Source of the DNA: JAICKN01 sp036491415
Lineage (GTDB): Bacteria; Acidobacteriota; Terriglobia; Terriglobales; Acidobacteriaceae
Direction of reading: 5' to 3'
Assembly (NCBI GenBank): GCA_036491415.1
Contig: DASXCC010000074.1
Location: 1 to 30,886 of the forward strand
Length of the DNA stretch: 30,886 nt
The notes beneath the pieces were generated by a model. The model searched no databases. It was given only the letters and a program-made list of their open reading frames with translations, and had not been told where the DNA came from. A program made the translations under genes and the position numbers. Below, piece after piece: positions 15,238 through 23,154 of the stretch (its first letter is position 1; each line of letters begins with the position of its first letter).

Positions 15238-18009
15238 ATGTCAGGTATTTTCCCCGCACGCAATGGCCGTTCGTTTGTACATTTCTTTCTGGTTATCTTC
15301 TTTCCGGTTATTGTTTGTTTTCCAGTCGTTGTTTGTTTTTCAGGCATCGTTTGTTTTTCTTTGTTAGGTAGTAAAAGTTTTGCGCAGAGTTCAAGCGCCG
15401 TTCCTGTGCGGATCATTGTGGTGGAATCGGAAACCAGCGCGCAGCAGATTCTGAAGCAGTTACAGAGCGGCGCGGACTTCGCCGTCATCGCCAAAGAAAA
15501 ATCTATCGATGTGACGGCTCCTGAGGGCGGCTCGATGGGCATGGTCGATCCTGCGAGTCTGCGCAGCGAATTGCGCGATGCGATTCAATCGCTTGCTCCG
15601 GGCCAGATTTCCGGCGTCATTCAGTTGCCTTCGAGCTTCGCCATCGTCCAAGTCCTGTCTTCGGCTGCTGCTTCTGCTCAAGTTCCCGCCTCGGCCGCAT
15701 CTTCGTCTTCGAATGTCCCGGGGCAATCGTCTTCGTCTTTACCTTCTTCAACATCTTCGACTTCGGCTTCTTCCAGCTCTGTTCCCACGCAAAGCCTTCC
15801 CCTCACCGCGCGGGGAAGCATCCGCTATTTGGCGAATGTCGGCGGAAAAGGCGAAGCGGACCTGGCATTTCGGAGTTATCCCAAGCCCGAAGGCTGGAAT
15901 CAGGACCTGCAGGCTTTGTGCAAAATCCGCAAAGATTCCATGGCCAGTGTGATTGATCTGCTGAACCAGAACTTGACCAGCACCGACCCCGATGCCACGA
16001 ATCAGACGCCGCTCGACGTGATTCAAACGCGCTACGCGCTTGCGAATCTTTATGCGTACCTCGGACAGATGGATAAATCCGTCGACCAGTGGGAGAACGC
16101 GTATCAGATCGCGGCGACGAATTTGCCGCAAGCCTTGCCAGAACTGGAGGAAGTGCTGGGCACGGCGTACCTGCATAAGTCTGAGATGGACAATGATGTG
16201 TATCGCAAGCCCGGCGACCGTTGCATATTTCCTCCGCGGGCGGGCATGCACTACGACAAAACCGAGTCTTCTGAAAAAGCGATCGAGTATCTCACGAAAT
16301 ATTTGCAGCAAAGACCTGACCGTCTGGATGCGAAATGGGTATTGAACATCGCCTACATGACGCTGGGAAAATATCCCGACGGCGTGCCCAAAGAATATTT
16401 GGTTCCCCCTTCTTATTTTGAATCGGCCGAAGACGTTGGACGCTTCGTGGATGTCGCGCCCCAAGCCGGACTTAACATGTACGACATGTCCGGCGGCCTG
16501 ATCGTGGATGACTTCGATAACGATGGCCTGCTGGATATTGTGACTTCCGACTTCGGACAATGCGCGCCGATGCATTTCTTTCACAACAATGGCGACGGAA
16601 CATTTTCTGATCGCACCGCCAAGGCCGGACTGAGCGATCAACTCGGCGGACTGAATCTTATTCAGACCGATTACAACAATGACGGGTGTCTGGATATTTT
16701 GGTGCTGCGCGGCGCGTGGGAATTTCCTCAGCGTAAATCTCTTTTGCGAAATAACTGCGATGGAACTTTTACCGATGTGACAGCCGCTTCCGGCCTCGCC
16801 GAGCCGGCGACCGATACGCAAACCGCGGTCTGGGCTGATATTGATAACGACGGCTATCTCGACCTCTTTGTCGGAAATGAAAATGCCCCCAGCCAGCTCT
16901 TTCATAACAATGGCAACGGGACATTTACCGACATCGCACACGCTGCAGGCGTGGATCGCGTGGGATATAGCAAGGCGGTTGTGGCTGCCGATTATGACAA
17001 CGACGGTTACGTGGACTTCTATGTAGCGAACCTCGACGGCGACCACTTTCTTTACCATAACAATCACAACAGTACATTCAGCGAAGTGGCGCTACAGGCG
17101 GGCGTCGAAAAGCCTCGGCAGACTTTTCCCGCGTGGTTCTTCGATTACGACAACGATGGTTGGCCCGATCTTTTTGTGAGCAGCTATTACGTTTCCGTGG
17201 ATGAAACTTTGCGCAGTTATCTTGGCCTTCCATCGAATGCCGAAACATTGAAGGTTTATAAAAATCTGGGCAATGGAACTTTTCGCGACGTCACTTCCGA
17301 CCTTGGGTTGGACCGAGTCTTCATGCCCATGGGCTCCAACTTCGGCGACATCGATAACGATGGGTATCTGGATTTCTATTTGGGCACGGGAAATCCGGCG
17401 TACAGTTCCCTGCTGCCGAACGTGCTCTTCCACAATAAAGACGGGAAATATTTTGTGGATGTCACCGCTTCTTCGGGAACCGGAGAATTGCACAAGGGAC
17501 ATGGCGTTGCGTTTGCAGATATCGGCAACAGGGGACAAGAAGATTTGCTGGAAGAAGTTGGCGGCGCTGTCCCTGGCGATAGTCATGCATTCCGACTGTT
17601 CGAGAATCCTGGGAACGGAAATGATTGGATCACCCTGCATCTGGTGGGTATGAAAACTAATCGCGCTGCGATTGGCGCGCGGATCAAAGTCACCGCGCAG
17701 GATGCAGGGCAACCGCCGCGGTCGATATATCGGACGGTCGGCAGTGGAGGCTCGTTCGGAGCATCTCCTTTGCAGCAACACATTGGATTGGGAAAATCGG
17801 CGAAGATCCAGGACATCGAAATCTGGTGGCCAGCGAGCAACACGCGCCAGCACTTTGCGAGTGTGGCGACAAATCAATTTCTGGAAATTAAAGAATTCGA
17901 TAAGGACTACAAAAAGCTCGAGCGCAAATCCTTCCGCATTGGTGGACCGCCAAAAGAAGTTTCTTCTGCACAGGCTTCGGCTGCACAGAATAATTCTGCT
18001 GGAAAATAA
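15238..18009 (+). CDS. Fusion protein: parvulin-type PPIase + TPR + seven FG-GAP/VCBS repeats + ASPIC/UnbV
   Basis: This is a 923-residue envelope protein with four recognisable parts. After a long hydrophobic signal region (to about 50) comes a PpiC/parvulin-like domain (about 55-141: VRIIVVESETSAQQILKQL, GADFAVIAKEKSID, PEGGSMGMV, LAPGQISGVIQ). A Ser/Ala-rich linker follows (about 142-190), then TPR helices (about 262-385) containing GDRCIFPPRAGMHY. A seven-loop propeller (FDNDGLLD to the degenerate IGNRGQED) and an ASPIC/UnbV domain (AAIGARIKV, LQQHIGLG, IEIWWPAS) complete it. The ATG at 15193 is also in frame, but it lies 8 bp from the operator and probably at the transcription start, so 15238 is preferred. 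TPR-CRTAC1 proteins are known; the parvulin addition is unusual. Substrate and function are unknown. Confidence 0.88.
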   Translation: MSGIFPARNGRSFVHFFLVIFFPVIVCFPVVVCFSGIVCFSLLGSKSFAQSSSAVPVRIIVVESETSAQQILKQLQSGADFAVIAKEKSIDVTAPEGGSMGMVDPASLRSELRDAIQSLAPGQISGVIQLPSSFAIVQVLSSAAASAQVPASAASSSSNVPGQSSSSLPSSTSSTSASSSSVPTQSLPLTARGSIRYLANVGGKGEADLAFRSYPKPEGWNQDLQALCKIRKDSMASVIDLLNQNLTSTDPDATNQTPLDVIQTRYALANLYAYLGQMDKSVDQWENAYQIAATNLPQALPELEEVLGTAYLHKSEMDNDVYRKPGDRCIFPPRAGMHYDKTESSEKAIEYLTKYLQQRPDRLDAKWVLNIAYMTLGKYPDGVPKEYLVPPSYFESAEDVGRFVDVAPQAGLNMYDMSGGLIVDDFDNDGLLDIVTSDFGQCAPMHFFHNNGDGTFSDRTAKAGLSDQLGGLNLIQTDYNNDGCLDILVLRGAWEFPQRKSLLRNNCDGTFTDVTAASGLAEPATDTQTAVWADIDNDGYLDLFVGNENAPSQLFHNNGNGTFTDIAHAAGVDRVGYSKAVVAADYDNDGYVDFYVANLDGDHFLYHNNHNSTFSEVALQAGVEKPRQTFPAWFFDYDNDGWPDLFVSSYYVSVDETLRSYLGLPSNAETLKVYKNLGNGTFRDVTSDLGLDRVFMPMGSNFGDIDNDGYLDFYLGTGNPAYSSLLPNVLFHNKDGKYFVDVTASSGTGELHKGHGVAFADIGNRGQEDLLEEVGGAVPGDSHAFRLFENPGNGNDWITLHLVGMKTNRAAIGARIKVTAQDAGQPPRSIYRTVGSGGSFGASPLQQHIGLGKSAKIQDIEIWWPASNTRQHFASVATNQFLEIKEFDKDYKKLERKSFRIGGPPKEVSSAQASAAQNNSAGK
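15304..15357 (+). repeat. Three 18-bp in-frame tandem repeats inside the signal peptide
   Basis: Three consecutive imperfect 18-nt units (15304, 15322, 15340) encode PVIVCF, PVVVCF and SGIVCF; a degenerate earlier unit (LVIFF) precedes them. They lengthen the hydrophobic core of the fusion protein's signal sequence and add three cysteines. Confidence 0.8.
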
Positions 18010-18015
18010 CTCTGA

Positions 18016-19965
18016 TCAATTCGTTCCAGACGACGGCATCGCATAGAACGTGATCTCGTCGTTCTTGAAGACGGCAAGTTGATTGCCGGACGGCGAGATT
18101 CCAAACGTCTGCGACGTAGGCGTTGGAGACGCTATATCTGTCGCGAATAATTTCTGGCCATTGCTCGCCCGATACACAACGATATGTTCGTTTTCTAAAT
18201 CTGCGCTGCGAAATGCCGCTTCATGCGCCAAGGATTTTGAGGCTTTTGTTACCGCGACGGCGAACAATCCGCTCGCATCTTGTCCTTCGGCAAGCTGCTC
18301 CAGTTCTTCAGAAGTCGATCGGCCCTTGAGCACCGGCTTTCCGTCGGCGCCCAACATCCGATACCAGGTGCCGGAAGTTTCCTCGCATCCAGTCAGAAAC
18401 AAAAGATCGGGCGGCAGACTTGTCGCTTCTACGCGGCACGTCGAGCTGACTTCCGCGAGAACGCGCCTTTGTCCGGCCCATGTGTGTTCCACAACACGCC
18501 AGCGATTTTTGCCGATTGTCGGAATGCGAATTTCGCCTTCATTGGACAATACGGGATACGCAGCGAGAGAAGATCGCATGACCTTCGCCAGTTGGCGGAA
18601 GTTTGCGTCGAGCACGCGGACTTCAACATCTTCTTCCGGTTCCCGGCTTTCCGCATCTTCGAGTTGTTGATGGATCGCAGGAGTATGCCGCTCCTGCGTG
18701 ACGCCAACAGCAAAATATTTGCTGGACGGAGAAATCGCTACAAAGGCCAACGGACCGTTCACAGGAAGCGAGCGTTCCAGTTTCAGACCGGGGCCGTAAA
18801 TCCGAAGCTGCTTTCCTATATGCACCAGGACCTGATTGCTTCCCATCGGCCACAGGTATTGGCCGCCGTCCGGGACTTGCCAATCTTCGACGCGCTCGAT
18901 TTTTTCTTTTTTGGTATTGATGAGAACGCTGCGAATCGTCCGCCAGGGGCCGGACATCCCAACGCGCGGAATCAATTCATGTGGATTGAACGTAAAAAGC
19001 AATTCATTCTCGCCCAGGTAAGCAAGCGCTGCTTCGCGATCGAAATGGTACATGTCGCGATTCGGCGACGAAACGTGTCCCAGCCTCTTGATGGAAATCA
19101 TCGAGAGTGATCCCGAGGCAGTGAGCGCTGCGTCGGTGGCCGCGGCGATGCTGCAATTCGGAGGCTCACAAATTTCGGTAGTGTCCTGAAATTCAGGAAT
19201 CGCCGGTGCAGTTGTTTGCGAAGCGCTTACTTGTGGAGTGCTTACTTGTGGAGTCCCTGGCTTCGAAGTCACGGCAGCGGCAGGAACAATTTTCGCGCTG
19301 GCGGACGATTCCGCTTTCACACTTGGAACCAGCACGAACTGCGATCCGGTTTCCAGGCGAAGATTATGACGATCGTCGATAAGCACGGAGCTACCCTCGG
19401 GACCTGTACCGACGCTTAGTCTCACATCAGGAAGGCCCACGACCTGCCCCGGCATCACGGCTTGTGGGGCTTTAGGCTGTGTCGGCTGAAAAATGACCGT
19501 CTGCGCTGCCTGAGATACGCTGCGCATCCCGTTGCCGGTCACGCCAATCTTATCGCCGTTCAAATTTAGACCGACGGCGTCGGCCAAAGGCGGCGTTTGT
19601 TCATCATCAAATAAATTGGTATCGCGGGGATTCGGCGCGACCATGGCCGCCACGGTCAGCGGCAGCGGCTTCATGTCTTTCCCATTACATTCGCCGCTTT
19701 CGAAGAGCAAAGCGATTTCAGAATTGCGCGTCGTCTTTGTTCTTTCGTTCTCGGCGATTACGCGTCCTTTGAGCGTCGCGCCCTTGCGCAGAAAACAATG
19801 AGAGTTTTTCCACTCGATCTCAACGCGGGCAAGGATGGGATCGCCGGCTTTGATGTGACCGGCTTGCATGGCTTTTACAAGTTCCGCCTGAATGGGAACG
19901 GGAGGCGCTTCTGAAACGGCGAACGGTGCGGACAGCAAGAGAAGAGCGAGAACTTGTTTACGCAT
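18016..19965 (-). CDS. Secreted protein of unknown function, possible C-terminal beta-propeller
   Basis: This is a 649-residue protein that I cannot assign to a named family. It has a Sec signal peptide (about 1-18, LALLLLSAPFAVSEA). The N-terminal beta-rich domain (about 25-230) contains GDPILARVEIEW, FLRKGATLKGRV and GSQFVLVPS. A Ser/Pro/Thr-rich linker (about 235-265) follows, then a beta-rich half with strand patterns like a WD40/YncE propeller (FVAISPSSKYFAVGV, FGISPSGNQLAVF). It starts 41 bp after ribulokinase on the same strand and may be the last gene of the isomerase-kinase operon; whether it belongs to sugar use is unproven. It converges with the fusion gene with 6 bp between the stops. 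There is a 15-bp tandem duplication inside. Confidence 0.75.
   Translation of the reverse strand: MRKQVLALLLLSAPFAVSEAPPVPIQAELVKAMQAGHIKAGDPILARVEIEWKNSHCFLRKGATLKGRVIAENERTKTTRNSEIALLFESGECNGKDMKPLPLTVAAMVAPNPRDTNLFDDEQTPPLADAVGLNLNGDKIGVTGNGMRSVSQAAQTVIFQPTQPKAPQAVMPGQVVGLPDVRLSVGTGPEGSSVLIDDRHNLRLETGSQFVLVPSVKAESSASAKIVPAAAVTSKPGTPQVSTPQVSASQTTAPAIPEFQDTTEICEPPNCSIAAATDAALTASGSLSMISIKRLGHVSSPNRDMYHFDREAALAYLGENELLFTFNPHELIPRVGMSGPWRTIRSVLINTKKEKIERVEDWQVPDGGQYLWPMGSNQVLVHIGKQLRIYGPGLKLERSLPVNGPLAFVAISPSSKYFAVGVTQERHTPAIHQQLEDAESREPEEDVEVRVLDANFRQLAKVMRSSLAAYPVLSNEGEIRIPTIGKNRWRVVEHTWAGQRRVLAEVSSTCRVEATSLPPDLLFLTGCEETSGTWYRMLGADGKPVLKGRSTSEELEQLAEGQDASGLFAVAVTKASKSLAHEAAFRSADLENEHIVVYRASNGQKLFATDIASPTPTSQTFGISPSGNQLAVFKNDEITFYAMPSSGTN
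19225..19254 (-). repeat. 15-bp perfect tandem duplication
   Basis: GCTTACTTGTGGAGT occurs twice in a row (19225-19239 and 19240-19254). It is in frame in the unknown secreted protein and duplicates five residues (TPQVSTPQVS) in its Pro/Ser/Thr-rich linker. It looks like a recent slippage event. Confidence 0.85.
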
Positions 19966-20006
19966 GGCTACTGCCTGAAATGTCCCAGTATCAAATTAAA
20001 GCATCA

Positions 20007-21593
20007 CTACGCTGGCGTTAACTGCTTCTGGTTCACAGATTCTGCAATGTGAATCAGTTTCGGCAAAATATCGCCAATGCTGTCTTGCGGTTGACCGAAA
20101 GCAAAATACAGTTTGTTGTATAACGCGTACAGACCGTCGTACACCTTCTGCTCAGACTTATCCGGCGCATACACTTTGTGCGTCGGGCAGATTTTCTGCT
20201 GTGCCTCTTCGACGGTCTTGAATGTTCCCGCCGCAAGGAACGCAAAGATTGCCGATCCCAGGCTGACGACGCTTTTTGCCGGAACTAAAACCGGGCGTCC
20301 AAGAACATTCGCATACACCCGATTGAGCACATCATTTTTCTGCGGGATGCCGCCAGCGTTAATGACACGCTTGATGTTTACGCCATTTTCCGCCATGCGG
20401 TCGAGAATGACATGCGTGTGGAATGCGGTGCCTTCAATCGCGGCAAAGAGTTCGTCTTTGGCGGTGCTCTGTAAATTCCACCCCAGGGTGATGCCGCGCA
20501 GGTTCGGGTTCACGAGGACGGTGCGGTCGCCGTTGTCCCACGTCATACGCAGCAGTCCAGTTTGACCGGCGCGATATTGATCAAGCCCTTCACTCAAAGC
20601 TTCTACGCTGGTTCCTGCGCGGGTTGCGATGGCATTAAAGATGTCGCCGACAGCAGAAAGTCCAGCTTCAATGCCCGTACGAAGAGGATGCACACTTCCC
20701 TGCACCACGCCGCAAACCCCGGGAACCAGGTTTACCGACGGCGTAATTCCAATGATGCATGTCGAAGTTCCGACGACATTGACCATATCGTCGGTGCGGC
20801 AACCAGCGCCTATCGCGTCCCAGTGCGCATCGAAGGCGCCCACAGGAATAGGGATGCCGGCTTTCAATCCAAGTTCGGCGGCCCACTTCGGAGAAAGTTT
20901 TCCGGCGATTTGGTCCGACGTCGCATATTCACCGTCGAGCTTTTCGCGAACGCCCGCAAGTAAGGGATCTACTTTGATCAGGAAGTTTTCCGGCGGCAGG
21001 CCGCCCAACTTCGCATTCCAGAGCCATTTGTGACCCATGGCGCAAATGCTGCGCTTTACTTTTTTGGGATCGGTGATGCCGCATAAGGTCGCGGCCACCA
21101 TATCGCAATGTTCAAAAGCGGAAACAAAGTCGTTGCGTTTTGCAGGATTGTGACGCAGCCAGTGCAGGAGTTTTGAAAATCCCCACTCCGAGGAATAGAC
21201 GCCGCCACACCACTGAATGGCTTCCAGATTCTCGCGATGCGCAGCTTCGGTGATTTCGGCGGCTTCGCCCTTGGCGCGATGATCACACCACAAATAATAT
21301 TCACCGAGCGGCGTCATGTCCTTGCCCACAGGAATGACGGAAGAGCCGGTCGTGTCGAGCGCGATGGCTTCAACCTGGTCGCCAGAGATGCCGGCTTTTT
21401 TTACGGCTTCGCGAGTGGCTGCCGCCAAGGCGCGCATGTGATCGTCATGCGATTGCATGGCATATTCAGGATCTTCCCGCTTGCGATGCAGGGGATACTC
21501 CGCGATGGCCGAGGTCAGCAGGCCACGCTCGCTGTCCACCAGCGAAACGCGAACGCTCAATGTGCCGAAATCTACTCCTGCGACAATGGCCAT
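20007..21593 (-). CDS. araB: L-ribulokinase (FGGY family)
   Basis: This is a 528-residue cytoplasmic kinase that phosphorylates L-ribulose to L-ribulose 5-phosphate. The FGGY fold is evident: the N-terminal phosphate-binding motif GVDFGTLSVR (6-15), IALDTTGSSVIPV (about 77-89), LWCDHRA (101-107), the substrate/catalytic segment GAFDAHWDAIGAG (252-264), GTSTCIIG, and the C-terminal adenine-side INAGGIPQKNDVLN and LGSAIFAFLAAG. CDHRA plus GAFDAH is typical of AraB rather than xylulokinase or glycerol kinase. Its ATG directly follows the stop of the isomerase gene (TAAATG), which indicates translational coupling. Confidence 0.95.
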   Translation of the reverse strand: MAIVAGVDFGTLSVRVSLVDSERGLLTSAIAEYPLHRKREDPEYAMQSHDDHMRALAAATREAVKKAGISGDQVEAIALDTTGSSVIPVGKDMTPLGEYYLWCDHRAKGEAAEITEAAHRENLEAIQWCGGVYSSEWGFSKLLHWLRHNPAKRNDFVSAFEHCDMVAATLCGITDPKKVKRSICAMGHKWLWNAKLGGLPPENFLIKVDPLLAGVREKLDGEYATSDQIAGKLSPKWAAELGLKAGIPIPVGAFDAHWDAIGAGCRTDDMVNVVGTSTCIIGITPSVNLVPGVCGVVQGSVHPLRTGIEAGLSAVGDIFNAIATRAGTSVEALSEGLDQYRAGQTGLLRMTWDNGDRTVLVNPNLRGITLGWNLQSTAKDELFAAIEGTAFHTHVILDRMAENGVNIKRVINAGGIPQKNDVLNRVYANVLGRPVLVPAKSVVSLGSAIFAFLAAGTFKTVEEAQQKICPTHKVYAPDKSEQKVYDGLYALYNKLYFAFGQPQDSIGDILPKLIHIAESVNQKQLTPA

Positions 21594-23024
21594 TTAAGCG
21601 ACTCCTGCGGGGCCATTGTGCCAGTACATGTCCCAGTTCAAATAGCGCGATGCAGCTTCATGCACGGAAGCTGCGACGGTCGATAGGTTTGCCGCAACAT
21701 GGTGCTCAAATCCGTTTTTGCAAATGTAGTGCAGCAGACGCTGCATATTAGGAATTTCCACGACGCCCGCGCCCCCGAATGTATTCAGAGGATCATCGGT
21801 AAAACGGCCGTGCCCCACATAGCCACGCATTTTGCCCGCGGTGTCGTCGGTGGAGAAGCGCGCAAAGCTCATCTTCTCCGGCTTGATTAAGCCAACACAG
21901 GTGCCGAAGGTGTTGTCCTTGCCTACGGTGCCCGCGATGATTTCCTGGAAGTCCATTTTTACGGAGCGGAAGAAATGCTTCGGCAGGTTGGAGCAATGGA
22001 AGCAGACTGCTTTGTTGGGATCGCTTCCATAGTTATTGTTCCAGTCGAGCAGCGCCGAGGGCGCTTGCGATGCGAGTTGCAATGCGTGCATGCCAAGCAC
22101 GCCGCAGATGTCTACTTCACAGGCGCTGGAGAGCAATTCGTTGCTCATCATGCTCATGATGGTGCAAGGAACGACGCCAAGATTTTCTTCAATCGAAGTC
22201 CAGCACTGCACGGCGCTGATTTGAACTTCCGTTGCTGCCATCCATTGATCGACAACCGCGCCGAGTTTTGCCATCTTCATTAAGGCTGGCGCGGGGACGT
22301 TCGCGGAATCCACATAGCTTTTAATCTTTGCCAGCTTGGCTTGCGCATGGTCATCGTTATCTTTCATTCGGTCAATGCGTCCGAGCACTTCGGAAAGATC
22401 CAACGTTTCGATGGAAATCCCATGAGACTCTAAAATCTTTTCGCTGTAGCGGACAGTGTTGAATGCCGTCGGACGGGCGCCAATAGCTCCAACCCGCAGA
22501 TTGCGAAATCCATTGACGACGCGGCACACGCCCGCGAACCATTCCAAATCTTTGGCAAACTCAGGGGAATCGGGAGCTTCGGTATGCAGAGTAGTAATCG
22601 AGTATGGAATGCCGTATTGCCGAAGATTGTTGCAGGCAGACATCTTGCCGCAGAAGCTGTCGCGGCGGGAAGCGATGGTCATCTTTTTGGGATCGTCGGG
22701 CGTCGCCTGAATGAGTACAGGGACCCGAAGATCGGCCAAACGAAGAGTATCGGCAATTGCACGTTCTTCGCCGAAGTTCGGCAGCGTGACGATGATGCCG
22801 TCAATGCGGTCCCGGTTCTTCTTAAATAGCTCCGCGCAACGGCGTGACTCTTCGCGCGTCTCGACCGCGCCGTATTTGCTTTCCTCAGGAGTTAAAGCCA
22901 CTACTTCCATGCCGGCATTCTTCAGAATCGCCAGCATCTCTTCGCGACCGCTCTTTGCCAAATGATCCGGGAAAAAACCACGGTTCCCCACAATCAGCCC
23001 CATGGTCATCTTTTTATTGGTCAT
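21594..23024 (-). CDS. L-fucose/L-arabinose isomerase family protein (FucI-like), probable L-arabinose isomerase
   Basis: This is a 476-residue cytoplasmic aldose-ketose isomerase of the FucI-like fold rather than the classical AraA. Supporting segments are IDGIIVTLPNFGEERAIAD (about 74-92), RVGAIGARPTAFNTVRYSE (177-195), the metal-site candidates Glu279/280 in SIEENLG and Asp305 in CEVDICGVLGMHAL, and a late His pair in FEHHVA. Glu, Asp and His are the metal ligands in FucI. Position immediately before ribulokinase and under an arabinose-type operator argues for L-arabinose to L-ribulose conversion; L-fucose or another pentose cannot be excluded from sequence alone. The ATG at 23024 is used; an internal ATG 15 bp further in is also possible. 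Confidence 0.85.
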   Translation of the reverse strand: MTNKKMTMGLIVGNRGFFPDHLAKSGREEMLAILKNAGMEVVALTPEESKYGAVETREESRRCAELFKKNRDRIDGIIVTLPNFGEERAIADTLRLADLRVPVLIQATPDDPKKMTIASRRDSFCGKMSACNNLRQYGIPYSITTLHTEAPDSPEFAKDLEWFAGVCRVVNGFRNLRVGAIGARPTAFNTVRYSEKILESHGISIETLDLSEVLGRIDRMKDNDDHAQAKLAKIKSYVDSANVPAPALMKMAKLGAVVDQWMAATEVQISAVQCWTSIEENLGVVPCTIMSMMSNELLSSACEVDICGVLGMHALQLASQAPSALLDWNNNYGSDPNKAVCFHCSNLPKHFFRSVKMDFQEIIAGTVGKDNTFGTCVGLIKPEKMSFARFSTDDTAGKMRGYVGHGRFTDDPLNTFGGAGVVEIPNMQRLLHYICKNGFEHHVAANLSTVAASVHEAASRYLNWDMYWHNGPAGVA

Positions 23025-23082
23025 AAAACTTGGGTTCTACCAGCGCTTTCCGCTACAAGATCGGGAGGACCATCTTATCGCG

Positions 23083-23096
23083 AGTAATCGTTTACT
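23083..23096. promoter_or_regulatory. LacI-type operator of the isomerase-ribulokinase operon
   Basis: AGTAATCGTTTACT matches the 15171 palindrome in 13 of 14 positions. It lies 59 bp upstream of the isomerase ATG and immediately downstream of a good promoter, covering about +4 to +17, the classical place for a repressor operator. Confidence 0.75.
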
Positions 23097-23106
23097 GGAA
23101 CTACGA

Positions 23107-23135
23107 AAAGTAGAACACACTCCAAGCTTTGTCAA
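23107..23135 (-). promoter_or_regulatory. Sigma70-type promoter of the isomerase-ribulokinase operon
   Basis: On the minus strand TTGACA (23130-23135, perfect -35) is followed after exactly 17 bp by TACTTT (23107-23112). Transcription would start near 23100, just before the operator. The promoter lies in the 130-bp gap after the regulator gene, so isomerase and kinase can be expressed independently of it. Confidence 0.65.
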
Positions 23136-23154
23136 GGATTTGTACTCTACTCAA

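Noticed and set aside
13818..15371. 517-codon open frame on the plus strand across the GH51 gene
   Set aside because: It is antisense to a gene with clear catalytic motifs; its translation has no recognisable domain and is explained by the codon bias of the opposite strand.
15748..17067. 439-codon minus-strand open frame within the fusion gene
   Set aside because: Its valine/isoleucine-rich repeats (VVVIIG and similar) are the reverse reading of DxDNDG-coding DNA; it is a shadow of the propeller repeats.
21594..23024. Naming this gene araA outright
   Set aside because: The sequence fits the FucI-like family, not classical AraA; the arabinose role is contextual, so no symbol was given.
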